From positions 13,492,001-13,556,000 of the forward strand of contig CM072346.1 in assembly GCA_036874045.1 (NCBI GenBank): DNA of 64,000 nt, in the 5' to 3' direction. Under the pieces are notes generated by a model. The model did not search any database. It saw only the letters and a program-made list of their open reading frames with translations, and was not told the origin of the DNA. The DNA is from Cymodocea nodosa. Lineage: Eukaryota > Streptophyta > Magnoliopsida > Alismatales > Cymodoceaceae. Position numbers and translations under genes: made by a program. Positions 50,029-63,232 of this stretch are shown one piece after another; position 1 is the stretch's first letter, and each line of letters opens with the position of its first letter.

Positions 50029-51160
50029 CGACGTTGCAAAACTATCGGTTCTCGTTCATTTCCAAAAGAATTAAATCATCTACAAAATTATCGATAACAC
50101 TCTGTCTCATCTATACATACATAATTACTCCAATAAAACTCGTAGCGAGGAGGACGTAATAATTTCCGAGAATGGGTTGATGACATTTATTGTTGTATTC
50201 TTCCTTCTTGTCATTTTTACTTTTTCTTTTTCTTGAGTGATTTTTCTTTTTCTTTTTTTTGATTGATCACGAAAATAAGAAGGATATGACAATTGTATCT
50301 TATTTTAAAAATAAAATAATTATTTTAACTTTATGACTTGTGTTTGAATATATTGATGGATGATGAATCATAAATGATAAGTTGATGATATCTTGATATT
50401 GATATTAACATGATGAATCACGATTCATAAACGATGACTTATGTTTGACGTTAAAAGTTATATATCATCCAAACCTTGGTCAATCAACACAAAAGTTATA
50501 TATCATTATCAAAAATAACATTGAAGCCAGATATATATAGCCTAGTAGGCTAGATCAAGTGATTACATGTACATCATCCTAATAAAAAATAAAGAAAATG
50601 TTGCTTGCACTCATGGAGGTGGAAATTAAGCAAAGCAATTCTGGAAAGTAGATGGTTGGAAGTGAATCGAATGGAAGGACCATATGCCAACAATATTGTT
50701 TAATGCTGGATATACAGCAATTTTCACACATCTTTTGTTACGTCGTCTGTTTCGGATCGATCCAGTTTGTGTTCTAATTTTGGCTATCGTATTTAACTAA
50801 GGTTTTGATTAATAAAGAGTCGATTTATTTGGCATGCAAGACACATTGACACGTCATCTTTCATGTAATGCAAATGAACGCTAAGAAAATCCAACGGTTA
50901 CGTACCCACCGTCAAGAAAATTCGACCTGTAGAAAAAATAAAAAACTTATCAAAGTTGAGCGTTGATCAGTCTGAAGGAAAAAATAAATAAATAATAATT
51001 TTTTTTGATTAGATCGAAGTTAAATTGAAGGAAAAAATAAAAAAATGGAAGACAGTGTTGATTGCGTATTGAATCAAACCTCGAACAACATCTTCGTAGG
51101 ATTTTGATCTAAATCGAAAACCTGATAAGTAGTATTTTGGTGTGACTGCATATTGAAAGG
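50029..51160. other. 3' region of LRR gene 1 and AT-rich intergenic DNA
   Basis: The 3' UTR to about 50285 matches unit 2. Beyond are short repeats around GATGAATCATAAATGATAAG (50360-50450) and A/T runs; no gene is seen. Confidence 0.55.
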
Positions 51161-51164
51161 TCAT

Positions 51165-51640
51165 GGTTAGCTACACTGACGAAATTCAGTAACACTTGAC
51201 TTCTCCATACCTCTGCATCTGACGTCACAAAATCCTGTAATAACTTCGATTACACCGAAAATGCTACACCACTCAAACCTCCATAAATTGTAAAACATAA
51301 AATTAATGAAAAAGTAATGAAATAAATTGTGAAACATTATTTAAAATAATGTAATTGATACATCAATCAATCTGTAATTTGATATTTAAAAATAAAAATA
51401 ATATTAATGACTTGAAAAAGTACATATGTTCAAGTTATTACAACATAAATGTAAAAAATAGTCTAATTTTACAAAGTATTATAACATGAATGTAAAAAAT
51501 AATCTAAAGATACAAATGATTCTAATTATTACAACATCAATATAATAAATAATCTAAAGATACATAAATAGACTTAAATAGTCCTTCCATCCCACATTGT
51601 TATCATCATATCCTCACACATATTATTGTTAATTCATTAT
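51165..51640 (-). mobile_element. Second Harbinger transposase tail fragment
   Basis: The minus strand at about 51640-51570 reads INNNMCEDMMITMWDGRTI then stop, matching the tail at 36420-36479 (NMREDMMMTMWDGRTR). Downstream sequence also carries the AAAGTACAAATAATCTA-type blocks found at 38700. No catalytic domain is present. Confidence 0.5.
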
Positions 51641-54600
51641 TTATAGGTTTAATTTTGATGATGAAAAATCGAGTACGTAATATTCGACCAACTATTTTTA
51701 GCACTTATTTTATTTTAATTGGGATTACTTAACTATTTTTATTTAGTAAATCTTCGAAAATAGGTTTTAAAAGATTTCAATTCTTCTTAGGTATAATATC
51801 AAAGAATTTCACTAAAAGTCACTAAAAATTTAGGTTAGTCGTATAGTTTGACATTTGCATTTTGTTTTTAGAGAGTTTCATCTTAAAGTATCCAAAAACC
51901 TTTTTTACTATCAGTGAGTTTCAGATTTATTCGTTCAAAATGTTTTGATTTTTGAAAGTATCTAAAAAGTTGTAAGTTTCAGAAGGTGTTCGCTAATTCT
52001 AAGTTTTAAAATTTATAAGACCACAAGTGCATAGCGTCAGATGTAGACACTAGCAAATACAGGTCATCCTCAGGGACTTGTTGGTTAATTTTAGATTTCA
52101 AGATTAAGAAGCTGTCTTAATTACAAATGTATATTGGGTTTTATACACAACTTTGGTATTAACAAAATTTTAACTCTATATGCATACGTCAAATAGGTTC
52201 AGGAAATTAATCATAAGCTTATAGCCAAGTATAGATCAGAAGATAAAATTTATATAACTTCAAACAAAACAGAACATTGGCAAGAAATTCAGATGTGAAA
52301 ATAACCTTAAAAATCGGAAAATTATGTCTGCCAACATCCCTATCTTAAAAACCTTATATCTCAAAGAATACCTATCCAAATTGGATGAAATCAAGTGCGT
52401 TGGAAGCTTCTTAGAATAAGGATCAAAATAGAGTTGTTAAATTATATTTTTCACACTTCAGATAATAGAAGATTTACAAAATATTACAGATAAAATAGAG
52501 AAAACTGAAATTCTGCACCTTGATCTTTTCAATTTCAAAAAACATATCAAATAAACTCTAAATATTACAAAATTTCAGAAAATAAAATTAGAAACATAGC
52601 CACACATATCAGAGAAGTTTCAGATTTTTCCTCGAACATTTTCATACTCAAATCAACCTTCAACCCTCAAAAAATATGGACAAAAAATAGAGTTACGAAT
52701 CTACGATCATACACTTCATACTCACTTCAAATTTTGATTTTTTTCAAATGGATATTATTAAAATTCTTTTAACTACCGTTCAGACAATAACATATGACAA
52801 GATTTCACAATGATGAAATTGAATCATTCACAAACAAGATAAAAATTAAATAACATAAACAAATACTAAAAACCTAGATTATACAAGGATACAAAGTATT
52901 TTTGATGTTTTTAATGTAGTGAAACTTAATAAACGAAAATGATATAAAAAATTAATAAAAATCTATTGTCCTAAGATAACACACGAAATTAAGAAAGAAA
53001 ATGAAAGATGAAATGAGTAAGAATAATCCTCACACAAGCTGTAGGAATAGTGAATTGCATTGAATGTAAACAGTGATTTGCATGGATGAATAGTAAACAG
53101 TGATCTATAGTGGTCACGGGAATGCGTCGATAGTTGTGGGAGCGAGTGGTGTGCGAGGGCACAAGTGAACAGTGATCTACGTGATTGGTGAATAGTGATC
53201 TGCGACTGGTGAACAGTGATTTGCATCGATCTTCCAGTGAACAGTAGCTTGCATGCGGTGGTTGCAGGAGTGCATCGACGATTGCAGAAACAAGCAGTCG
53301 ATGCCCCTTACGTTGGATGAGTTGTGGAAAAATGAGAGAGGAGAGGAGGGGGGCAATCTTGGACATCTACCCCTTCTTTTATAAGCTCCTTCCGTGACTT
53401 TGAATTTTGATTTAATGGATGAGAGTTGATCTATTTGATCTTTTATATTTAATCTTTATTCATCTTGAAATTCCTACAAGATACCTTGCTTCTAACAAAA
53501 TAAAATAATGTCACACATATCACGTTAAAAAAATTAAATAGAATACGTCATAATGAGATTAATTTTCATATAAAATACATGAATTAAGAATAAGTTAATA
53601 ATTTGACTTAATATTAGAATTTATGCATAACAAAGTTGTAATAACTTATAAGTTAAATTATTTACCCCATAAAAACTCATAAACATGTGCAACATTTATA
53701 TCCAAAGAAAAGGTTTCATTTTAAGTACCGGACAATTTCATTTTAAACACCTCAAAGAGTATTTCATTTAATGTTTCCAAAAAGACACATGTCTTGATCT
53801 TAATACATAACTTAAGTTTGTCTTTCAGAAGATTTCAATCAAAAGGTTCCAATTTCACTAAAAGTATTTGAAATGTTCCTTCTACCTTTTATGAAAGTAT
53901 CTAATGAATTTGAACTTTGAATTTCTACTACTACTATACCATATATTACTATTTTGGCAATATATTATTCTAATTGCATATCTGATTTGAAGATTACTAA
54001 TTATGACTAGGAATTTATTGATGCACAAGCAATTTGACAAATTTAAAATGCTTTCCTAATTAAGGAATTTACAGAAGAATAGAAAATAGAATTATAGAAG
54101 ATAGAAAAATATAGAGAACACAAAAGGAGAGAAAAGTTTACATTTTGCAAATACTAAAGAAATAAAAGATTTTTCTACAACTACTAAAGATCTAGTTATG
54201 CAGATTCATCTGAAATTCTTCTAAAGGTTCACCCATCAACATTCAAACACAAGTTTTCTATAGTGTGTTTTTAATCATTTTGAGTTGTAGACTCCTATGC
54301 TGAAAACTTTCATAAACATCTAATAAACCCTAACTCACAAGGGTGTTGTGAGTAAACCTTCACAAGGTTGAGGCCTTAGTGAAGAGAGTGAAGTGTGAGA
54401 CTTTACTTACTCAAGATTAGGGTCGTAAGTGCACAAAATTGGTGTTTTTTGTAAGGTTGTTGTTTAGCTTGAAAAACAACATTTGTGAAGGTTGTTGTTG
54501 AGCCTAAAAAAAATAATACTTGTAAATTGTAAGATTGAATGGATACACAAAGGGGGGTGAATTGTATTTTTCAACATTTTCAGTTATAATTGAATCTTCA

Positions 54601-56100
54601 AATTTAAAAACAAGTCGAGACACTATTTTAATCAAATTATGTTATTCAAGGTTTCAATTACAATATACAATTCAATTCTCCTTAAAAATTGTATATGCAA
54701 TTATATAACGATACCATGTTTCATCTAATCAATTTCATAATTACAAATAGAGAAAACTAATTTATGGAATTTAAAATATTTCTCCCTATTTGAGATTTTT
54801 CTCCTTCTTCTTCTTCTTCTGTAAATCTTCTGTGACTAATATCTAACTTTCTTTGCTTCACTAAATTTGCTTTCTTCCAATTCTTCAAATCTTAAGTGAC
54901 ATATATCTAACTTTCTCTTCTTCACTGAATTTTCTTTTAAGAGTTTTTCCTTAGATAGGTGTTTGATCCCTAAAAATATATTTTATTTGGTTTGCAGGGA
55001 TGATTGATTAATGAGAATTCTATGCCTTTTATACTGTATTTTCATGCATATCTTCCACGTTTATCCATAATCAGTCTTCCACTCTTCACATCTTTTCTTT
55101 TTCTTTCATCAAAATATACACATTTTGATCCATGTTTTCCTATCAAATTTTCTTTAATCATCAATATTAGATCTTTGAAAACTTTCCTACATATTCTCGT
55201 CCAAAAGTTTTCATCAAGTGTAATAATAAGTAGTTGTGTTAATATTAAATAAATGAGTAAAATAAGTAGATTTATAACTTAACGTATCTAACTTAACAAG
55301 TTATTCATGTGCCAATTCACGGGATAAGTATTGTACCTAACTCAATGAATTAAGTTTGTAATGTTACGCTAACTCAACGAACCAACTTCATGGTATTATG
55401 CTAACTCAACGAATCAACTTCGTGGTGTTACAATTAACTCAACAAACTAATTCCGTTGTGTTATTGATAACTCAATGGACCAATAATAAATAAATGTTTT
55501 AAACAATAAAATATTTAACACGTGCAAGAATAATAACTTTAAGTTTATAACGCTAACCTAACGCGTTGCCTTAGTATTTAATATAATAACCCAACACGTG
55601 TAGTTATGTTAACTTAACAAATTAAACATGTGTAACTCATGTGATACAATATAACATTCATAAACTCTAAATTTATCACATGCATAATACTAACTTAACG
55701 AGTTCATCTCCTCACTTTAATACTTTGTTCACTAACTCAACGAGTTCTCACATGACTTATTTTAACCTTTAAGCCTATAACTCAACGAGTTCTCACGTGA
55801 CATTTTTACAAATAAAGCACTAACTCAATGAGTTGTCTTAACATGCAATGTACATGATACAGAAATATAACTTTTAAAACATATCATGCTTTAAAATAAA
55901 AACACATGTTAACTTAATGTTTAGTTAAATGAAAAGTTAGTGTAACGTAACGATTAGTTATTTAACTTAACGTAATTTTAGATCCATTACAGACAAGTAT
56001 TTATCTCAGTAAACTTTTTCTGTATTAATTGATATTCTAAATTTAATTTTACAAATAATAATAATTGATTAAATATGATTACATTCATTTAGCACACATC
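51641..56100. repeat. Repetitive AT-rich DNA related to the palindrome-box family
   Basis: A block at 52020-52085 (AAGTGCATAGCGTCAGATGT onwards, then CAAATACAGGTCATCCTCAG) is a diverged counterpart of the block at about 9470-9530 and 19305-19370. At 55270-55900 the order of ACTCAACGAGTT boxes and spacers closely follows copy 1 at 10690-11150 (for example GTAGTTATGTTAACTTAACA in both). At 53100-53230 a short unit around GTGAACAGTGATCTGC recurs. A junction around ATACACAAAGGGGGGTGAAT at 54543 resembles retroelement LTR sequence. No gene is supported. Confidence 0.6.
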
Positions 56101-58670
56101 ATCAAAACATAATACTAAACAATGATTTCAATAGTCAACTTCTAACAACGGTCAAGAGGGTTACAATAGTCGAGCTCCTATGACAGTTAGTAGGGCTTCA
56201 AAGGTTGATATTTTCTCATAATATCCTTCATATTTAATGGAATGCAGTTCACACTCATCACTTGTCGCACAGTTGCGCTCATCGCCCATTGCACATTTGC
56301 ACTTATCGCACAGTAGCGTTTGTCACTCGTCACACATTCTTGTCCATCTCTTGTCCTTGAACATGACTTGTCTGTCGCCAACACTTAACTTCTCGCCTAC
56401 TCTCTCCTTCAACGATCTTCCTCGATTTTTCTCAAAGTTCGATCAAGACTTCCCCACAAATCCCTAATTTTTGTTCGACGACTCCGTGAGCCTTCTTCTC
56501 CCAGGAAGAGAGAAACTTGTTGCAGTGCATGCTTGTCTGAAACCTATTCGTGCCACAACCTCAACAATAGGTTTCGACCAACGAATCACCTCCAACTTTC
56601 CTCCTCAACCACAACAAATCTAATAGCCAGCCGCTTGTTGGATAAGTTTTCCTCTGCATCCTTACCTTGTTGAATGTTGAAATCTTACACGATATGATAA
56701 CTTGCTTACCTAGATTTTATTCTTCATAGAAGAAATTGTCGATCAAGCAAAGGACAATGATGGTTATTTGTCTCAACATTATTACTCTCTATTGTTGTTG
56801 ATTACTTTCATTGTCTTTCTTAATTCCATTCAGTATCATACACTAATTAAATACTGATGACTGGATTTTATTTTATTTTCTTTGACAACTATTTTCTGCA
56901 TTGCACTGCTTTCTTTTGCAGACTGTAGTTAAATATTTCTTTGAACTTTCTCCTTCTTGGATCGTTTTGTGTATATGAAATACTGAACCATGTTTCACTT
57001 AAGGTACAAAACATGTGGGTTGCAATTTATCTGTATATTTTTGCATGATTAGATGCTAACATTAGTAAATTTGCTTTTATTTTTTGGCAATAACACTAAT
57101 AGTTGTATTTAAGTTATGCATATGCTTGCTATAATGTGTTGCACTAATTTAAGTTAACACTAATGGTTTTATTTTTACGGCTTATTATATCTACTAGGTT
57201 GAGGCTTTGAGATGTTTCCTGTGTTGCACCTTTTAGTTTATTGGTATTCTTTGGATTGGTGGCAAATGTTTTATGTAAGTGACTGAACTGCAATGTTGTC
57301 TAGCAACCATTGGTCTTGTCATTTATCAAAGAACAAGTTACAATATCAAGTGTTCTGTATTCATTCTATACTATTTGGAAAGTAATTGGTGAATAGGCCA
57401 ACATATTCCACTAGTTTGGATTGGTCTTTATCTTTTGAAAGTTTGATGTTTTTGATTTTGTTTATTTTTGTAGATGGTCTGTTGTCTAGCTGGACATCTG
57501 ATGTTTGGATTGGTTTGATTTTTCATTTTTCCCAAAAAAGCACATGTCCATTCAGATTATTGACATTTGAATATAGTTTGTCCAGACATTTATCCTAAAA
57601 ATTATTACCCTTGTGTTTTCTGTGCAAACAAAAAATAACAGCAAAAATGGACTGTTGCATGAGTAACAAATAAAAAATCTGGCATTAACAAATGCTTTAA
57701 TTTTGGATGCACAATCCAAGTCACTAGTGAAGTTATGGGAGAAAACAGACACTAGAAAACAACTTTCAAGCCTGGTTTTAGAGTGCATATTTTCTGGCTT
57801 TACTGAAAATTACTGTTGCCTTATTGTGGAACACCAAGTGGTGAATTATGAACTTGTAATAATGTTCAATGATAAGGCCATGGCGAACCAGAGAGACAAC
57901 ATAATCAAGGTTGACCAAAATTGTTTTTTATACATGTATGTTTAAATTTATATCAATTTTAGTGGAAGAGATGGTATTGCAACATTAATGGGCAGCATCA
58001 TCCAACACATTAAAAATGCTTGTTCCTACAATAAATTAACATTAATAAATACCACTATCAAGGTCAACTACAATTCATGTGACCAACCCACATAAAGACA
58101 TTAAGGCTTAACTTGATTTTGATTATAAGGTGTCTAGGTTATGCACATTTAATGAGATGACTAAGGTATCACTTTGTTAGGATTTTGACATTCAAGATTC
58201 TTTGATTTTGAGGTTTTAGTCGAAATTGTAGCCATACATCTTTGACATGATTGATTTTGAAGGAAATCTGGTCGATAATGATATGAAACGGATAGGCAGG
58301 GGAATTGGCCAGCACAAGGAATAAAGATAATTTATCTTATTGGTTGTATTGCTTATTTAATTTCTACATTGTTATATCCATAACTATTTACGAAATAATT
58401 TAATTGGCCCAATGTATTTCGTATTGGTTTTTCATGAATGCCAATTACTATATGAATGTGCTTATTCTTAAGTGTAGTGTATTCCTTTTTTATTTTTCAT
58501 GAACGTGACAACTAGTATATGAATGTCATTAGTACATTCATGCTAATGTGCTTGTGTTTTGTCATGCTATATGATTTGGTAATGGGTTGGCTAGTAAGAC
58601 AATTAATCTTATTAGTTGAATCGCTTATTTAATTTTTATATTGTTATATATATAACAATATAGGTGATTG
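56101..58670. other. Intergenic region, no supported gene
   Basis: Mixed composition. A stretch at 57690-57900 stays open on the plus strand (LDAQSKSLVKLWEKTDTRKQ at its start) and looks more protein-like than its surroundings, but no family is recognised and no splice structure is convincing. 58318-58390 and 58595-58665 are imperfect copies of each other. Confidence 0.4.
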
Positions 58671-60425
58671 AAGTGATTCTGTGTTAAATGTTTACATCAA
58701 CATGAAACAGGATAAAATATTTTTAGATATTTTAGCAAAAGAAATTAAGGAAATGAATGCAAAACAACAAGACGAGAAGATCAAAATGAATACATAAAAT
58801 AAAATGATTGCAAAGTATAATGATAAGACTAAAGTAAATATCAAGAAAAAATACATTAAAAGTAAAATGAAAAGTTAAAGGACAATATTTAAAAATTACA
58901 TAGAATTTTCAAAACAAAATAGATGAAAGTGAGACTATATGTGTGGTCATACCAACATTCTTAAAAAAGTTTGGAATGAATTTGTGTAGATTAAATATTT
59001 TCTCTTAACTTTGTACTATTCATTTATAAGTAAACTTCTAAAATATTAATACATTCCTTATAATTATTTCTTATGGTAACATTTGGAATGTAAATCATGC
59101 ATAAGGTAGTGATGTACAACATACGATGATTTACACATGATATTTGATGGTAACATAACTACTAGAATTACTAATCAAGTCCTTGTAGATGTATACAGGA
59201 CACATGGAATGTAGAACTCTTAGAACCGACACCTTCAATGCATTTAATATTCAAGTTTTTTAACATTTTTTGATGTTGAAAAGGGAAAAGGTAGCCATAG
59301 TCCTCTTATTTTAAAAATGTCATCAAAAGGTCAAAGAAAATACTTTGACCACATGTAGAGTTTTCTCAATCCATTGTTAGGTCAATAAATGAAATAAGTG
59401 ATATTGTAACTAAGCTTGTAGAGTAGGATAAAGACATATTAGAATCTGAATTAAAAAGAGGAATAGAATAATAGATTGACATACTCATTGGAATGGATGA
59501 CTTTATTAAGCATGAAAGACTACTAGTAATGGATTTGCTAGAGATTCAAGTGAAGAGGGTTTTCTTTCTATCTCTAAAGAATAATAAAATGCGAGTTGAG
59601 TGATTGAAACACAATTTCGAGAAAATGTAAAACTTTAAGTTATTGTTATTTTTTTTGTTGAACGGGTGTGTTATTAAACTAGTATTGTTATGTTTGTTGT
59701 TGCATATTTCATGTTTGAACATGTATAATTGACATTCACTTAGTTAAAATTATTGTAATTTTATGTTGGTTATTATATTAGCTTTGTATGTTCATATTAA
59801 ATTGTTGAAACAAAAAGTATATTTATGTTAATTGTTGAAATGGTTACCATGTTATATGTTGATTATTTATTTTGACAAGTAGTCGTCATCTATATGCAGA
59901 ATAACGAAGAATACAAGTAACAACAATTGAAAAGGTGATGACGAAAAGGGCATATACTATTTAATGTTAGTTACATAAACGTACAAGACCGTAGTACATT
60001 TCCTTGTAGATGTCATTCCTTAGACAACTGAACGTATATATGGCAAAGAAAGATTAAATTATATTAGTAGATTATTAAATCCTTCCATATCTCATCAATA
60101 ATATAATTATCGTAAAATATATTGTATAAGTTAACATGTATTCATGTGGTTTTGTGACTTACTCAAAAGAGAGAGAGAGAGAGAGAGAATAATACAATAT
60201 GATAAAAATATAAATATTAAAGAAAAATTAACAATTTTTCTTATTGCAGTTGATCAAAACTAAAGATATGGTATTACAAACGAGCACTTTTATTGATCTA
60301 CTTGAATAATTAGTATGTACTTCAATTAGGTGGTAAATGTTATAATTAGATTATATTGTATACTTTTAACTAAATCTTCGTCATTAATAGCAAGTGAAAT
60401 TTAAAACGATTTAAATGTCTTTTCC
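58671..60425. other. AT-rich region with a possible decayed Myb/SANT-like transposon ORF1
   Basis: On the plus strand at about 59480-59600, read across stops, MDDFIKHERLLVMDLLEIQV followed by KRVFFLSLKN faintly resembles the C-terminal helical part of Myb/SANT-like (L10-interacting MYB or Harbinger ORF1) proteins. This is weak. A (GA)n microsatellite lies at 60169-60187. Otherwise nothing is seen. Confidence 0.25.
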
Positions 60426-60696
60426 TGCTAATGGACCCTTCATTGCTATTTTTAAATTTTAAAATCATTAATTTTTCCACTGAATTTGAGACGACGGTAT
60501 GTCCAGAACCATTCAATATCCCGGCTTTATGATCGATCAACGGTCTGCGTCATTTTTTGGGGAAACCGAGCTTTATTTATGGTCAATAAGTACAGATCTG
60601 AAATCTTCATGAAAGCCTAGTGGACGTCCATTAATTGCAGGCAGGCAGACTTGCCGTCCACTTGATGATTTTATTTGTAAACAACGCGGTGAGGTC

Positions 60697-60779
60697 ATGG
60701 CGGAGCACTACTCTTCTGAAAATCCAGAATCCGCTGCTTCTGCGGCCGTTGGTATCGATTCCAAACACATTCGTTCTGT
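60697..60779 (+). other. Conserved exon-like open stretch upstream of the LRR gene (unit 2)
   Basis: Identical in reading to 47234-47316 (MAEHYSSENPESAASAAVGI and on), ending at the same GTAAGTAAAAG donor. Upstream sequence differs slightly between units, but this stretch shows no difference. Confidence 0.3.
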
Positions 60780-61108
60780 GTAAGTAAAAGAACTCCCAAA
60801 AATGTAAAGATAACGTGTAAAAAATGTCTCGTAGGAGAGAAAATGCCAACAGACATGAGCAGATCGTGTGTTTAGATGGTGAGAAGATCATCTCTTATCA
60901 TGAGTTCTTTGATCAAAATCACAACACAAGTTGGTAAGTTTCGAAGATCAAAGATAAAGATACTTGAAGATGTTTCTTAATTATGATGAAAAAGAAAAAT
61001 TATGTTATTGAGGTAAGTTTAACTTTTAATTATTATTTTTTTTTTTTAAAAACCCAGACTTGGATTCATAAAATAAGGAATGGGCAGGGCATTGACGAAG
61101 GACGTCGT

Positions 61109-61115
61109 TATAAAT
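61109..61115 (+). promoter_or_regulatory. TATA box of LRR/Pro/Gly gene 2
   Basis: TATAAAT 44 bp before the ATG, after GACGTCGT, as in unit 1. Confidence 0.6.
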
Positions 61116-61158
61116 CAACTCCCACCTCCCAAGACGCCTCCACCGTTCTTAGGAGGAA

Positions 61159-63049
61159 ATGGCTGCCAAGCCGCGGGCGCGTTCCAGCGTCCGGTTGCTG
61201 CTCGCCGCCGTCTTTCTTTCCTTCGTCCCAATCATCGGCCAATGTGCTAGGCTTCTGAAGACGGAGATGGTGTGCACGCCCATGAACATGAGGATGAAGA
61301 AGGCGTACACCGCCTTGCAGGCTTGGAGGAAGGCCATCACCTGCGACCCTCACAACATGACGGCCGACTGGTACGGGGCCAACGTGTGTGAGTACACCGG
61401 CGTCTACTGTGCCCCGGCGCCTGACGACCCTAACGCCCTCACCGTGGCTGCCATCGACCTCAACCACGGCGAGATTTGTGGAACTTTGCCCGAGGAACTT
61501 GGTCTGCTCGCCGATCTTGCTTTCTTCCACCTGAACAGCAACCGCTTCAAGGGAACCATCCCATCCATGTTCGGTGGAAGGCACGCATATACGCCCCTGC
61601 GTCGATTAATATTCGCGTACTTCGTGGCTTTTGATCGATCGATCGATCGAGGTCGGTTAATTTCTTGTTTTGTGCAGGTACTTGTTCGAGATGGACGTGA
61701 GCAACAACCTGTTCACCGGAGATTTCCCCGTCGAACTCCTCAAGTTGCCGGAGTTGAAGTACCTGGACGTCCGATTCAACAAGTTCAAGGGGGACATCCC
61801 ACCGGAGGTGTTCGACAAAGATCTTGACGCGCTGTTTGTCAACGACAACCGCTTCACAGGGAAGATTCCGTCCAACCTTGGCAACTCACCCGTCTCGGTG
61901 CTCGTCCTGGCGAACCTTCGACTCGACGGTTGCTGCATACCAAGGAGCATCGGAAACATGGACAAAACCTTGTACGAGATCGTCGTGCAGAACGTCGGCC
62001 TCGTTTCCTGCCTGCCACCTGAGATTGGGAGACTGGGGAAGGCCACGGTGTTCGACATCAGCCGCAACAAGTTGGTAGGTCCGCTGCCGGATAGCATCGG
62101 GGACATGAAGAGCTTGGAGTTGCTCGACGTCTCCGACAATAGACTATCCGGTGTCATCCCGAAGCGCATCTGTGAGCTACCAAACCTAGCGTACTTCAAC
62201 TTCTCGCACAACTACTTCACAGGAGTGCCCAAGAGATGCCGGAAACTGTCGACTATCGTCGATAAAGGAAACTGCATTCCGGAAGCATCTCTACAGAAGA
62301 AGTCGGCGGAGTGCAAGGAATTCGGCTCCCGACCGGTTGTCTGTGAAGTAGTGAGCTCTGAAGATGCTTGTATGACTGCAACCAAAATCACCACACCACC
62401 ACCAGTGAAACCGCCGAGACCACCACCCACTTCGCCCCCTCCTCCACCACCCACTTCGCCCCCTCCTACGCCAAAACCACCCACTTCTCCCCCTCCTCCA
62501 CCACCCACTTCGCCTCCTCCTACACCAAAACCACCCACTTCTCCCCCTCCTCCACCACCCACTTCGCCTCCTCCTACACCAAAACCACCCACTTCGCCCC
62601 CTCCAACACCACCATGTGACGGATGGGGCTGGGGAGGTGGCGGAGGAGGTGGTTGGGGTTCTAAAGGTGGAGCCGGAGGCGGAGGCGGAGGAGGTGGCTG
62701 CGGAGGTGGAGGTGGAGGTGGTGGTGGCGGTGGAAAAGGATCAAAGGGTGGTGGAGATTCTGGTTCTAGTTACAGTTATGGTTTCAGCCATGGAGAAGAA
62801 ACTAATGGTGATGATGGAGGAGGAGGAGGAGGTGGTGGTGGTGGTGGTGGCGGTGGAGGAGGAGGAGGAGGTGGAGGTGGAGGTGGTGGTGACGGTGGTG
62901 AAGGAGGAAAAGGAGGAGGAGGTGGTGGTGGAGGAGGAGGAGGAGGAGGAGGAGGAGGTGGTGATAGTGATGGTGGTGGTGACGATGATGGTGGTGGAGG
63001 AGGACAAGGAGGAGGAGGAGGAGGAGGTGGTGGTGGTGGCGGCGGTGGC

Positions 63050-63081
<32 letters not shown>

Positions 63082-63232
63082 TGATGGTGATGGTGGAGGA
63101 GGAGGAGGAGGAGGAGGAGGAGGAGGTGGGCGTGGTGGTGGTGGTGGTGGTGGTGGTGGTGGCGAAGGAGGAAAAGGAGGAGGAGGAGGAGGAGGAGGAG
63201 GAGGAGGAGGTGGTGGTGGATGGTGGTGGTGA
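61159..63232 (+). CDS. Secreted LRR protein with Pro-rich hinge and Gly-rich tail (At4g06744-like/LRX-like), copy 2
   Basis: Two exons, 61159-61580 and 61678-63232, 658 residues. It is the same as copy 1 through the signal peptide and LRRs, apart from a 7-residue shorter N-terminal spacer after the signal peptide and scattered substitutions. The hinge (about 380-465) is a better extensin-like sequence: three units of PPTSPPPPPPTSPPPTPK type. The tail is almost pure Gly, with long runs coded by GGA/GGT/GGC, and ends GGWWW at a TGA (63230-63232). In another frame the sequence continues as GGSSPYKERAHIDDRNNRRC to a stop at 63371, so the original C-terminus appears lost by a slip in the Gly tract. 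The GC-AG intron (61581-61677) is identical to that of copy 1. Wall or apoplastic location is inferred. Confidence 0.85.

Larger units (their letters stand above)
46965..50285 (+). repeat. Direct segmental duplication, unit 1
   Basis: About 3.3 kb matching 60430-63555 in the same orientation: upstream region, gene and 3' UTR. The match starts near TAATGGAC..TTCATTGCTATT and ends in the 3' flank near GAAGGATATGACAATTGT. Only the Pro/Gly-coding repeats align poorly. Confidence 0.9.

Noticed and set aside
49235..50074. 279-codon Val/Glu-rich frame overlapping the Gly tail of LRR gene 1, and the matching 251-codon frame at 62616-63371
   Set aside because: Frame-shifted reading of GGA/GGT repeats (as GAG/GTG); low-complexity and without a start context. 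Kept only as evidence for the C-terminal frame slip in copy 2.
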